Below, in pieces: positions 50,613 to 61,553 of a stretch of DNA of 64,000 nt. The notes beneath the pieces were generated by a model. The model made no database searches. It was not told where the DNA came from and worked only from the letters and a program-made list of their open reading frames with translations. The stretch is from Citrus sinensis. Its lineage: Eukaryota; Streptophyta; Magnoliopsida; Sapindales; Rutaceae. Position numbers and translations under genes: made by a program. The stretch lies in assembly GCF_022201045.2 (NCBI RefSeq), contig NC_068564.1:26317001-26381000 (forward strand), given 5' to 3'. Position 1 is the stretch's first letter. Every line of letters starts with the position of its first letter.

Positions 50613-51117
50613 TAAATATCACTAAAATAACTCGGTTATGAACTCTAAAGAAAAAAAAAAAAAAGGCACGAACGTAATAGTGTTTGCAAAAAATTGAATA
50701 TGTAATTCATACCGAACATTTTCATGAAACATGCCCAAAACATATAAACCAATTTGAATTATATATCTTTCTCTTCTAGATATATGGCTTAATTTCCTCT
50801 CGAACAAATTATACTCGACAGTAACACCACATGCCAAGACACAGAGGTAAAGGGATGCAAAGATCAGAGAATTAAAGGAGCATTACAATAAGCTGTTTTA
50901 AATTTGTTCCTTTATTATTTTCTAATAACTGGCGTTTCCATCACAGCACACTTGCAATCAGCCGATTTTTATCTGTTGCCGTATTGCAACAATGCAACAT
51001 ATATAGCTCTCTTTATCAGTATCCATTTTCACTTTCTTCTTCTCCTTAATACTGTAACAATATTAAAAAGAAATGTTGGAATGTATTTGCCATCCATGTA
51101 TACTAAATAACTTCATA
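49811..51117. other. Intergenic DNA before the copia insertion
   Basis: AT-rich DNA with a long AT microsatellite and no recognisable gene. The complete copia element inserted at its right end. Confidence 0.6.
50552..50609. repeat. (AT)n microsatellite, about 58 bp
   Basis: About 29 uninterrupted AT dinucleotides. Confidence 0.92.
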
Positions 51118-51122
51118 CATGG

Positions 51123-51755
51123 TGTAAGAGATATTGTAACATCTTTCAAGTTTGTTTGGTTTGATATTCTGGACGAAAACGGGTTGCCGTTTATTGAGAA
51201 AACGGCTAACCGTTTAAGTCCAGAGAGCATGTTTTTTGTTCTGGAATAAACGGCTCACCGTTTATGGTGAAAACGGCTTACCGTTTAAGTCCAGAGAGCA
51301 TGTTTTATGTCCTAGAATAAACGGCTCACCGTTTATTGAGAAAACGGCTAACCGTTTATTTCCAGAAAGTTGTCAATTGGAAAACGGTTAGCAAGATTGA
51401 AAAGATTTCAATTGTAAATCGATGCATTTTCAAACAAAAAGAGTTTTTTCGAAGAAGTACCATTTCTAATGGTTGTATTCTTTCAAAAAAACATCTTATT
51501 CATAAAAAGGAAGACATACAATAAGATTAGAAATCAGATTTTGAAGATTTCATGCTTGTTCTGGAAATACAATCTTATTTGCTAATGATTGTATTCAGGA
51601 TTTGATATATCTTGGGGGTAATTTGCCATTAAAACTCTATAGCAAACCAAGATTGGTGAGGGCAAATAAAACCTTAAAGGAAAGTGTGTAAACACGTCTC
51701 AAATCCTAAGAAATTTCATTGTTCTTTGCCTCCATATTCTCATAATTCACCAACA
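51123..51755 (+). repeat. 5' LTR of the complete copia element
   Basis: Begins TGTAAGAGATATTG and ends ATTCACCAACA. The block at 51175-51360 holds six imperfect palindromes of the form AAACGG-NNNN-CCGTTT and part of a seventh, set between TCTGGA and TCCAGA sequences. Confidence 0.95.
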
Positions 51756-51799
51756 ATCTTTAAGGTTTTAATTTTGTGCAAATGTAGGTTGAGAAGAGT

Positions 51800-54700
51800 T
51801 TGACATCATTTCTGAATCCTAGTGTCCATCTCGATCGTTTTGATGGAACTAATTTCACTCGTTGGAAGGGAAAATTGTTCTTTCTCCTTACTGTTCTTAA
51901 AGTGGCATATGTTCTTGATCCGAAATTGGAACCATTTCCAGAACCAAGAGAAGATGATACCGAAGTTGTTAAGGCTGCAAGGAAACGTCGTGAAGATGAT
52001 GAATTGATATGCCGGGGTCACATACTCAATACGCTTTCTGGCAGATTATATGATCTCTACAATTCTATGACTTCTCCGGTGGAAATTTGGAATGCTCTTG
52101 AATATAAATACAAAACAGAGAAAGAAGGTACTGACAAATTCCTTGTATCTAAATATTTTGAATTTATTATGGTAGACACAAAATCCATTCTTGATCAAAT
52201 ACATGAGTTACAAATTATTGTTGCTAAGCTTCGAGAGTTAAAAGTTGAAATTTCTGAATCATTTCATGTTGGGGCTATTATTGCTAAATTGCCTCAAAGT
52301 TGGAATGATTATAGAAAGAAACTCCTTCATAGTAAAGAGAACATAACTTTAGAAGAATTGCAAAAACACTTGGTAATTGAAGAAGAGACTAGGTCTCGTG
52401 AATCCAAGGATAAGCATGATTATACTAAAGTTAATGTTGTTGAAGCTAGTAAATTCTCAAAGAATTTTAAAGTCAAGAATGACAAGAAATTCAAGAAGTC
52501 CAGCACACAAAAGTTTTCTGGAAATTGTTTCTTTTGTGGTAAGAAAGGCCATCGCCAAAGTGATTGCAGATTCAAGAAGAAAAAGGAAGAAGTGAATTCC
52601 CATAAAGCTAATGTTATTGAAAACAAATCTGAAGAGATTTGTGCTATGGTTTCTGAAATGCAAATTGGCATGATTACTGAAACCAATATGGCTGAAACTA
52701 AGTCCTATGATTGGTGGCTCGATTCGGGTGCAACAATTCATGTTTGTAATGATAAGAAATTTTTCTTATCATACAAAGAAGAAACGGAAGGACAAATGGT
52801 TCTCATGGGGAACAATAATGCAGCTATAGTAGTAGGGAAAGGAGTAGTTGACATCAACTTCACTTCTGGAAAGAAAGTTACATTGTATAATGTCTTTCAT
52901 GTACCTTCCGTTAGGAAGAATCTTATTTCTGCTAGTTGTATGTGTAAGCATGGGCTTAAGATTGTGCTTGAGGGTAATACTTGTATTGTGTCAAAGAATG
53001 GATTATTTGTTGGGAAAGGGTATTCTTGTGATGGAATGTACAAACTCAGCATTAATAATAATAATATCAACTTAGCTTATATTGTTGAGTCTTGTGATGT
53101 TTGGCATGCTAGATTAGCACATTTGAACTTTAGATCTTTGAAATACATGTCTAAGCATGGTTTGATTAATTGCAATGATGTTAAAGGTCATAAGTGTGAA
53201 ATCTGCATCCAAGCTAAAATAACTAAGAAACCTTTTCCTAAAGCTGAACGAAATACTCAAATATTGGATTTGATACATACTGATATTTGTGAGTATAATG
53301 GCATTTTAACAAGAGGCGGTAAGAGATACTTCATCACTTTTATTGATGATTGTTCTAGATACACTTATGTGTATTTACTTAGAACAAAAAGTGAAGCTTT
53401 TGATAAATTTAAAATTTTCAAAGCTGAAGTTGAGAACCAAAAAGATAAGAAAATCAAAATGGTTCGTAGTGATAGAGGTGGTGAATATTTCTCAATTGAA
53501 TTTAATAATTATTGTGAGGAAGTTGGAATTATTCACCAAAGATCAGCTTCATTTACTCCTCAACAAAATGGTTTGGCTGAAAGGAAGAATAAGATCTTCA
53601 CGGATATGATAAATTCCATGATCCTTAATGCAAAACTACCAAATAATTTGTGGGGGGAAGCATTACTCACTGCATGTCATATTCATAACAGAATTACATC
53701 TTTGAAAACACATATATCTCCTTATGAAATTTGGAAAGGAAGAAAACCAAACTTGATGTATTTAAGGGTCTGGGGTTGTTTATCCTTTTATAAAATACAT
53801 GACCCTAAGTCATCAAAGTTGAGTGCTAGAGGTATAAAAAGTGTTTTCGTAGGATATGCTGAAAATTCCAAGGCTTATAGGTTGTTAGATTTAGATTCTA
53901 ATGTGATTGTGGAATCTAGAGATGTTGAATTTATTGAGAATAAATTTCAACATGATTCTAATATTGAATCAGAATCAATTATTGATCAACCATGTGTTAA
54001 TACTCCTGTTACCTCCACTAACAATAATAAAAGGAAAGAGTCTACGACATCTTTCGAACTAAGGAGGAGTCAACGTGAAAAGAAAGAAAAAAGTTTAGCT
54101 CCGGATTTTATTTCATCACAAGCACTACTCTTCTTGGTTGAAGGGGATAGAAAGAATGTATTTAACAAAGTACCATTGTTGTTAAATATTGAAAAAGATC
54201 CAAAGACATTTAGCGAGGCTATGTCTTCTAGAGACGCTTCTTTTTGGAGAGAGGCGGTAAATGATGAAATGGATTCGATAATGTCGAATCAAACATGGGT
54301 CTTGGTTGATCTTCCTCCAGGATCTCAACCAATTAGCAGCAAATGGGTATTTAGAAGAAAGTACAATAATGATGGTTCTTTGCAAACTTTTAAGGCTAGA
54401 TTAGTAGCCAAAGGGTTTAAGCAAAGAAATGGTATTGACTATTTCGATACATATGCTCCGGTAGCTAGGTTAACTTCTATAAGAGTGCTATTTGCAATTG
54501 CTTCATTGAACAATTTATATGTGCATCAAATGGATGTTAAAACAGCTTTTCTTAATGGTGATCTTGATGAAGAAATCTATATGGAACAACCTGAGGGATT
54601 TGTTTTGCCTGGAAATGAGAAAAAGGTATGCAAGTTAATCAAATCTCTTTATGGCTTAAAGCAAGCACCAAAACAATGGCATGAGAAGTTTGATTCGGTA

Positions 54701-55771
54701 ATTTTATCACATGGTTTTAAGCATAATAATACTGATAAATGTGTATATTTTAAATATACGAATGATTTTGGTGTGATTATATGCTTGTATGTTGATGACT
54801 TGCTTATCTTTGGAACAAATATGCAAGGAGTAGATGATACAAAGAAGTATTTAACTTCACAATTTAAGATGAAAGATCTTGGTGAAGTAGATACTATCTT
54901 AGGTATCAAAGTGAATAAACATAGTGGGGGTTACTCGTTGTGTCAATCTCATTATATAGAGAAAGTGCTTCTTAAATTCAATTATTTGAAATTTAAAGAA
55001 GCTAATACCCCATATGATTCTAGTATTAAATTACTAGAGAATTCAGGCCGAATAGTAGCTCAACTAGAATATGCTAGTGCAATTGGTAGCTTGATGTATG
55101 CTATGCATTGTACGAGGCCTGATATAGCATTTGCAGTTTGCAAAATGTCAAGATTCACGAGTAACTCTAGTGTTGAACACTGGAAAGCAATTGGTAGGAT
55201 ACTTGGTTATCTTAAAAGGACCGTTAATTTGGGTTTGTTTTATAATGATTATCCTGAAGTACTGGAAGGATATTCAGATGCTAGTTGGGTAACCAATACA
55301 AGAGACAATAAATCCACTTCTGGTTGGATTTTTACAATTGCTGGAGGAGCGGTTTCTTGGGCTTCAAAGAAACAAACGTGCATAACTCATTCAACAATGG
55401 AAAGTGAGTTTATAGCACTTGCATCTGCAGGCAAAGAAGCAGAATGGCTGAGAAATTTGTTGTTTGATATAATGTTGTGGCCACAACCGATGCCATCTAT
55501 TTCTTTGTACTGCGACAGTGAAGCTACATTGTCTAGAGCTTATAATAAAGTGTATAATGGAAAGTCTAGACATATTAGCTTAAGACATGAATATGTGAAA
55601 CAATTAATAGCAGATGGTGTTATTAATATTGTTTATGTTAGGACTAATAAGAACCTAGCAGATCCTTTAACAAAAGGTCTTTCAAGAGACTTAGTTAAGG
55701 ATACATCTTATGGAATGGGATTGAAACCTTTATATAATAAAGTCACCAACGACGGTAACCCAACTATGTAG
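51800..55771 (+). CDS. copia gag-pol polyprotein
   Basis: An uninterrupted 1323-codon frame encodes the whole polyprotein needed for retrotransposition. In order: UBN2-type gag (HLDRFDGTNFTRWKGKLFF), CCHC zinc knuckle at about 243-256 (CFFCGKKGHRQSDC), aspartic protease with DSGA at about 308, HHCC integrase zinc finger (WHARLAHLN ... CEICIQAK), integrase core with Asp about 495, Asp about 558 (SDRGGEY) and Glu about 594 (LAERKN), reverse transcriptase (MDVKTAFLNGDL, YVDD at about 997-1000), and RNase H (SDASW near 1160, KSRHISLRHEYVKQL). All catalytic residues I looked for are present. The first codon that fits is TTG at 51800, preceded in frame by TAG at 51785; the first in-frame ATG is about 90 codons downstream. 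The start is therefore lost or non-AUG, and function is uncertain. Confidence 0.93.
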   Translation: MTSFLNPSVHLDRFDGTNFTRWKGKLFFLLTVLKVAYVLDPKLEPFPEPREDDTEVVKAARKRREDDELICRGHILNTLSGRLYDLYNSMTSPVEIWNALEYKYKTEKEGTDKFLVSKYFEFIMVDTKSILDQIHELQIIVAKLRELKVEISESFHVGAIIAKLPQSWNDYRKKLLHSKENITLEELQKHLVIEEETRSRESKDKHDYTKVNVVEASKFSKNFKVKNDKKFKKSSTQKFSGNCFFCGKKGHRQSDCRFKKKKEEVNSHKANVIENKSEEICAMVSEMQIGMITETNMAETKSYDWWLDSGATIHVCNDKKFFLSYKEETEGQMVLMGNNNAAIVVGKGVVDINFTSGKKVTLYNVFHVPSVRKNLISASCMCKHGLKIVLEGNTCIVSKNGLFVGKGYSCDGMYKLSINNNNINLAYIVESCDVWHARLAHLNFRSLKYMSKHGLINCNDVKGHKCEICIQAKITKKPFPKAERNTQILDLIHTDICEYNGILTRGGKRYFITFIDDCSRYTYVYLLRTKSEAFDKFKIFKAEVENQKDKKIKMVRSDRGGEYFSIEFNNYCEEVGIIHQRSASFTPQQNGLAERKNKIFTDMINSMILNAKLPNNLWGEALLTACHIHNRITSLKTHISPYEIWKGRKPNLMYLRVWGCLSFYKIHDPKSSKLSARGIKSVFVGYAENSKAYRLLDLDSNVIVESRDVEFIENKFQHDSNIESESIIDQPCVNTPVTSTNNNKRKESTTSFELRRSQREKKEKSLAPDFISSQALLFLVEGDRKNVFNKVPLLLNIEKDPKTFSEAMSSRDASFWREAVNDEMDSIMSNQTWVLVDLPPGSQPISSKWVFRRKYNNDGSLQTFKARLVAKGFKQRNGIDYFDTYAPVARLTSIRVLFAIASLNNLYVHQMDVKTAFLNGDLDEEIYMEQPEGFVLPGNEKKVCKLIKSLYGLKQAPKQWHEKFDSVILSHGFKHNNTDKCVYFKYTNDFGVIICLYVDDLLIFGTNMQGVDDTKKYLTSQFKMKDLGEVDTILGIKVNKHSGGYSLCQSHYIEKVLLKFNYLKFKEANTPYDSSIKLLENSGRIVAQLEYASAIGSLMYAMHCTRPDIAFAVCKMSRFTSNSSVEHWKAIGRILGYLKRTVNLGLFYNDYPEVLEGYSDASWVTNTRDNKSTSGWIFTIAGGAVSWASKKQTCITHSTMESEFIALASAGKEAEWLRNLLFDIMLWPQPMPSISLYCDSEATLSRAYNKVYNGKSRHISLRHEYVKQLIADGVINIVYVRTNKNLADPLTKGLSRDLVKDTSYGMGLKPLYNKVTNDGNPTM

Positions 55772-56357
55772 TAGTTATACCGCTACTCCATAGTTAAATG
55801 GGTAATAACAAGTTGTTGTTATGTGACTGGTTTGACACCGAGTAATAAATAATCCCATTCGAGATATTCGGTGCAAATAGCTACGAGGTTGAGGTTGAGT
55901 ATTTACTCTTAATGAAGTTCAAGTCTTTTAGTAGCTAAAGACATGATTTGAAAAGTGTATAATGAAAAGTCTAGACATATTAGCTTAAGACATGAATATG
56001 TGAAACAATTAATAGCAGATGGTGTTATTAATATTGTTTATGTTAGGACTAATAAGAACCTAGCAGATCCTTTAACAAAAGGTCTTTCAAGAGACTTAGT
56101 TAAGGATACATCTTATGGAATAGGATTGAAACCTTTATATAATAAAGTCACCAACGACGGTAACCCAACTATGTAGTAGTTATACCGCTACTCCATAGTT
56201 AAATGGGTAATAACAAGTTGTTGTTATGTGACTGGTTTGACACCGAGTAATAAATAATCCCATTCGAGATATTCGGTGCAAATAGCTACGAGGTTGAGGT
56301 TGAGTATTTACTCTTAATGAAGTTCAAGTCTTTTAGTAGCTAAAGACATGATTTGAA
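55548..56357 (+). repeat. 405-bp tandem duplication of the pol 3' end
   Basis: Unit 1 is 55548-55952 and unit 2 is 55953-56357. Each holds the last 75 or so codons of RNase H, the stop codon and adjoining untranslated DNA. I see only two base differences (GGAAAG to GAAAAG, and GGAATGGGA to GGAATAGGA). Unit 2 keeps an open frame to the same stop but is not connected to pol. Confidence 0.95.
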
Positions 56358-56677
56358 ACTTCACATAAGTGAACATAAGAAATGGTGCCGTTTCTAACAA
56401 GGTCATGGTTTAATCTTGTAAATGTTCATGAATCCAAGATAGAGCACAAGGCCGGAATAGTGCTAACTATTGGAACACAACTTTGAAATCTGGGATAGCT
56501 TATATGTGATGTATCTCCGGTATTTACTTAAGAGACAAAGTTTAATGCTTAGCACACTATTGTCTTGTAAATGCTTTGAAATACACTCACTAATTAAAGG
56601 TTAAAATCGAAAGATACCTTTTGTATGTATAAGTTTATCATTAATAAATCTGAAAAATATTACAATCTAGTGGGGAT

Positions 56678-57310
56678 TGTAAGAGAGATTGTAACATCTT
56701 TCAAGTTTGTTTGGTTTGATATTCTGGACGAAAACGGGTTGCCGTTTATTGAGAAAACGGCTAACCGTTTAAGTCCAGAGAGCATGTTTTTTGTTCTGGA
56801 ATAAACGGCTCACCGTTTATGGTGAAAACGGCTTACCGTTTAAGTCCAGAGAGCATGTTTTATGTCCTAGAATAAACGGCTCACCGTTTATTGAGAAAAC
56901 GGCTAACCGTTTATTTCCAGAAAGTTGTCAATTGGAAAACGGTTAGCAAGATTGAAAAGATTTCAATTGTAAATCGATGTATTTTCAAACAAAAAGAGTT
57001 TTTTCGAAGAAGTACCATTTCTAATGGTTGTATTCTTTCAAAAAAACATCTTATTCATAAAAAGGAAGACATACAATAAGATTAGAAATCAGATTTTGAA
57101 GATTTCATGCTTGTTCTGGAAATACAATCTTATTTGCTAAAGATTGTATTCAGGATTTGATATATCTTGGGGGTAATTTGCCATTAAAACTCTATAGCAA
57201 ACCAAGATTGGTGAGGGCAAATAAAATCTTAAAAGAAAGTGTGTAAACACGTCTCAAATCCTAAGAAATTTCATTGTTTTTTGCCTCCATATTCTCATAA
57301 TTCACCAACA
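56678..57310 (+). repeat. 3' LTR of the complete copia element
   Basis: Same length as the 5' LTR, with six substitutions and no indels by manual comparison. The palindrome block is at 56730-56915. Confidence 0.95.
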
Positions 57311-57315
57311 CATGG

Positions 57316-57892
57316 CACATAAAATATTGACTGGAAAGAAGGAATGTAAAACATGAATATAAAAAATGTTGACTTGTAGAAAAACTGAAGAAATTAATGA
57401 TCATTAAGAAAAATTTGTATTTCACTCTCATTGATTCATGGTAACACAAAGGCTGAATTTTTACAGATTGAAAAGATAAAAATGAAAATGATACATTTAA
57501 CATGATTTTGATAACTGAACCCACTAGAGGCTATCCAAGGGATTGTTTCCCTGAATATTAGCAATAAATTTTTGTATTGATTGGCAAAATTTGTTTTTGT
57601 CTTTTGTTTCCATATTGAATTTGATTCTTCAGAATAACAAATATATAGTTGCTTCAGCCATTCCAAAAACTTTATTATGACTAACAAAGAATTGACATTA
57701 AGCACCGGCTGCGATAATTTAAATTTTTTGAAACCAACATTGCAAAATGCTTTAATAAACCCTAGAAGCACATGCTACAGACATAAACTCTAGATCTCCA
57801 GAACTAAGGAGCATTAAGCATCTATCCAAGATAAAAGTTCTATATGAAAATCTTACCTATCATTGAAGGCTGCAACAGGCCTTTGAACTTGC
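57316..57892. other. Intergenic, START gene 3' flank
   Basis: Likely the 3' UTR and downstream DNA of the minus-strand START-domain gene. No other gene is seen. Confidence 0.6.
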
Positions 57893-60800
57893 TTACCCAC
57901 CAGCTAAATTGCCTTGTACGTTATCGGATGTGAAAGCTGCCTTGATCAAGAAAGCGGTCTCCGCTATGACTTTAAAAATCGTTTTCACTGATTCCGGAGG
58001 TATGTATTCCTCAGTGGACGCTAGATCAATAATGTGAAATGCAATAGTGAGAAGGCTTCCAGGGACATCACCGTGACCATTCAATGGTGGCCTATCAGGT
58101 AAAATGGAAAAGCCACAGGGAAAAATGTTCACAATTTCAGGGCTACCACCATTAAGAACCCCAGACATTGCAAGGGCATCAACCGGTGCGTATATCACAT
58201 AAGAGCCAATATCATCGCTGAAACTTTCTTGCAAGTAAAAAATTTCGACCTCCTCTGGCGTAGCCTGTAAATCAATAAGCAAAGTTTCATTCACTTGTTT
58301 GAACAATTGGAATTTTGATTAAACTGTACATGTAAGGAGTAAGAAATATGGTAACTCACATTTACTTGCAAGATCGATACACGGTTCTCTGGATTGTTAC
58401 CATTAATGACGTATGCAAGTTCTCGAATTATATGTCCAAATAAACGAGTATCCCACTGCATACCATGTCACAGAACACAAACAATGTTCAATGGAGTTTC
58501 AAAATTGAAGGAAGAGAAGTTCAATGGATAATCAGGTATTGTTATTGAAGCAAAGTTCATATATTCAAGCAGCTTAGTGTTGATTAAATACAACTCAATA
58601 TGCATGATCAACAATACTAGGTAAGAAACTTTTAGACTTGTTCATAAAACAATCAAACAAGGATCGTGTAAATGACGGTAGAAAATCATCTCCTTTATAA
58701 TATCCCCTACCGAGAACTCCTAGTTAACAATTAATATCACAAATTGACCCTTCAATATGATGAGCATTCCACAATGGCCATGAGAACAAAACCCTAAGAA
58801 AAAAGACCATCAGAATAAGAGATTCCATGAATGAAACATCAAGAACCATAATTGAAATATAACCTTGGTTCGAGAATTCTCATCACGAAGGAAATCAAAT
58901 AGTCTCTTTGGTGGAACAGCAAGCCTGATGGAAGTTGTGAAAACAATCTTGCTACTAGGAGGCATTCCGGGAACAGGTATGCTGCCCTTGGTCATTGCCC
59001 TAATATCTTCAGCTCCTCTTATAGGTAATGGCATCCATTGATTTTCATTACAAGCACTAATGTCTCCCCAAAAGCTTCTTGTCATTCTCTCAGCCAACTT
59101 CAACAGACTCTCTCTCCCAGCTTGAGGTAGTAATACTATCCACAAAACAAATCAAGCCTTATAACTTTACTCACAAAAAAAAAAAAAAGAGGCAAACGCA
59201 TTCTTCAATAAAAAAGGTTTCTAAAGGGAATTACATTAATCTTCGACAAAGAAAATCTCTCTTTAACACGTCTTTAAGACATAAGTGAACAAAGTTCGTA
59301 AGAATTATAAGACATATTGAAGATCTTATAGTACTAAATTAATTACCGCCGTCATGTGTAGGAGCAGTTCTTGCCCTTAGAGTAGCAAGCCATTGACAAT
59401 GTCGGATTAGAGCAGCAAACCAACGCTTTGCACTAAATGTGAAACCGGAAATAACTAGAGGCCGATAAATGCTCTGAACCAATCGATTATCCACCGCCAC
59501 ATGCTCAACCCATATAACCTAAGAATATTGAAGATCATGACATGAGATAAGCAACAAAAAATAAGCTTTAATGAAGTATATTAAGTAGACTTAAAAGTTG
59601 TGTAAGTTAACAAATACATCTTGATACCTTAGAGCATCCCTCAGGCATTCCCTGAATTAAACAGCCCGATGGCCTTCTTCGGAATCCTGATGCCGGATAA
59701 GGGAATAGATTTTCCAAAGAAACATCAACAACACCCCATGTCCCATAGCCTAGCTGTTTGCAGTACCTCACAAAATGGCTCTCGCGAGTAGGAACAAGTG
59801 CTGTAGGTAGATGAAGTTCCACAGTCATCTGAAAGAATCATATTAGTCACTAAGCCTTTTTTTTTCAAAAAAAAATTGAAAACAGTCAACTTCTTAGGAA
59901 ACCAGTGAATGAGTAAATGCATTTCCTTGTATCTACAAGAAATATGGTTGCGGTAATCAAAGTTCATTGTAAAAACAATTTAGAAGTTGCATATTCCAAT
60001 GGGAACCTTTATTCTCTTTTTCTTAATGTGAAACTTTATGAATTTTCTCACAAGATCATGCAATAGGGAAATGAAGTTGAACTGAAGACTTAAGTTTGAA
60101 TGCAACTAGAACTCAACTTTAGTTAATTGATTGTAATCACCATTTTGCTATATGAAGAAACAGAAATTTCTTATATGATTAGAAAATTTGAAATTTCTCA
60201 ATGCATGCACTACTTTCTCTAGTAAAATTTTGCATTCAAATAAGGGAAGTGAAACTCATCTAACAGCAAAATTACCAGTTGCAGTGTGCCATCATAGTTC
60301 CCGTCCACTCCTGTTGATAGAACCTGTAGTAGATTTGCTCTTGAGATAATATTTGCAAACACTAACGACCACTGATTCTGATTATCAAAACAAAACAAAA
60401 AGGAATTTAATTATGGCTCAAAATTAATGACACGGAAAACTAATTAACAAATGGGAAAACCCACCACATCCATTAGCCATTCAACAACACTGGCTGGATT
60501 CGTACTAACTAAACCTATTTGGCGTGAAGCTTCCGCGTGAAGATGTTCCTCTTCAAGTTCCTTAGGTAACATAGGCCTATCTGTACATTCAGATGGAGAT
60601 TCATCGTTGGGCTCTAAGTTAGGCAAACATTGAGGACCTCCTACCTCAACCATTCTCATAATTTCCCTCAATGTTGCATCAACACTTCCAAATTCCTTCA
60701 TATGCTCGAAGCCATTTAGACTTTCACTGTCTCCATCGATATGCCATAGAGGTTCTCCCTCGAGGGCCATTTTCAGTAGCTCCTCCATTGCCGAAGAGGC

Positions 60801-61553
60801 AAGATCAGTGATTCTGGTCTTGTTTGTATCGGCAGACACTGAAACGGCCATAAGTAGGTCACTTGCTCGGTTCATCTGATCACTTGTAACGTTAGTTGAT
60901 GCTCTAGAATCAGGTGAATCTTGTGGAGAAGCGCGAACACTAAGTGAAGGGGAGCTGGTATCTTCATCATTTTGATGCACATCATCAACCTTGTAGTCAA
61001 GGCAAAGATCATACAAAAAATAAAAAGTTAATTACATATATAATCCAATACGAAGATGCGTGTAGGGTTTTTCATTAGAAATTTTAATGACCATATAGTA
61101 TATCTTACGGTCATGTCTCATGAATGTTGAATAAATATGAATTAAAACATGAGACTATTCAATTACAATTAAAAAATTTGGTAGCGAGGTTACAATTAAT
61201 GTGTCAGTTGATGCAGCGAGCCTTTTACTACTTACCCTTATATTGACATCAGGCCGTTCAAACCCTAATTGCCCACTAACGTCCATCGCATTCTCATCAC
61301 CTGAACTCCGAAAACCTTCAACAAAACTTATTTTGATACCCAAAAAAATTAAATCAAACTAAAGAAATTAGCATCAACATGACATGATAAACAAGAATTT
61401 CTGAAAAAGATAAACTAAATTATTATATAGAAAAAAAAGTGTAATAATAATAGCCACATATGTCTCAATTTATGTTCAAAGAACTCACATCTCCATGGCT
61501 CTTAGTTCACTGTTCTCGTCTTTGTCACGAAAATGACCATCGTGTTTGTCCAT
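57893..61553 (-). CDS. START/HD-SAD protein of HD-Zip IV type, no homeodomain found
   Basis: Nine exons, high to low: 61553-61489, 61326-61236, 60989-60465, 60377-60276, 59828-59628, 59518-59347, 59135-58864, 58455-58360, 58264-57893; 631 aa, no stops or frameshifts. HD-Zip IV proteins are epidermal transcription factors built as homeodomain, zipper, START lipid-binding domain and HD-SAD. Here START begins near residue 111 ([21 protein letters not shown]) and continues through [49 protein letters not shown] and [20 protein letters not shown] landmarks are [56 protein letters not shown] and GFSILPD. The 110 residues before START are hydrophilic, acidic and Ser-rich, with no WFQNRR-type motif or zipper. 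Exons 3-9 are secure; exons 1-2 and the start codon are tentative. It may be lipid-responsive without direct DNA binding, or a decaying gene. Confidence 0.85.

Larger units (their letters stand above)
51123..57310 (+). mobile_element. Complete Ty1/copia retrotransposon
   Basis: This 6188-bp element has two 633-bp LTRs (51123-51755 and 56678-57310), a long uninterrupted gag-pol frame, a purine tract AGTGGGGA just before the 3' LTR, and a perfect 5-bp target duplication CATGG (51118-51122 and 57311-57315). I counted six base differences between the LTRs, about 1%, which indicates a recent insertion. Integrase before reverse transcriptase defines it as copia. Oddities are a missing ATG at the expected gag start, a 405-bp internal tandem duplication, and no canonical initiator-Met primer-binding site after the 5' LTR. 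It lies about 0.6 kb from the 3' end of the START-domain gene. Confidence 0.95.

Noticed and set aside
51175..51360. CRISPR-like reading of the repeated palindromes
   Set aside because: The units are irregular in spacing and lie within the LTR of a plant retrotransposon; no array structure.
57700..57760. WFQK-like tetrapeptide on the minus strand, considered as a homeodomain remnant
   Set aside because: It is downstream of the START gene, in a frame with nearby stops, and has no helix-3 context.
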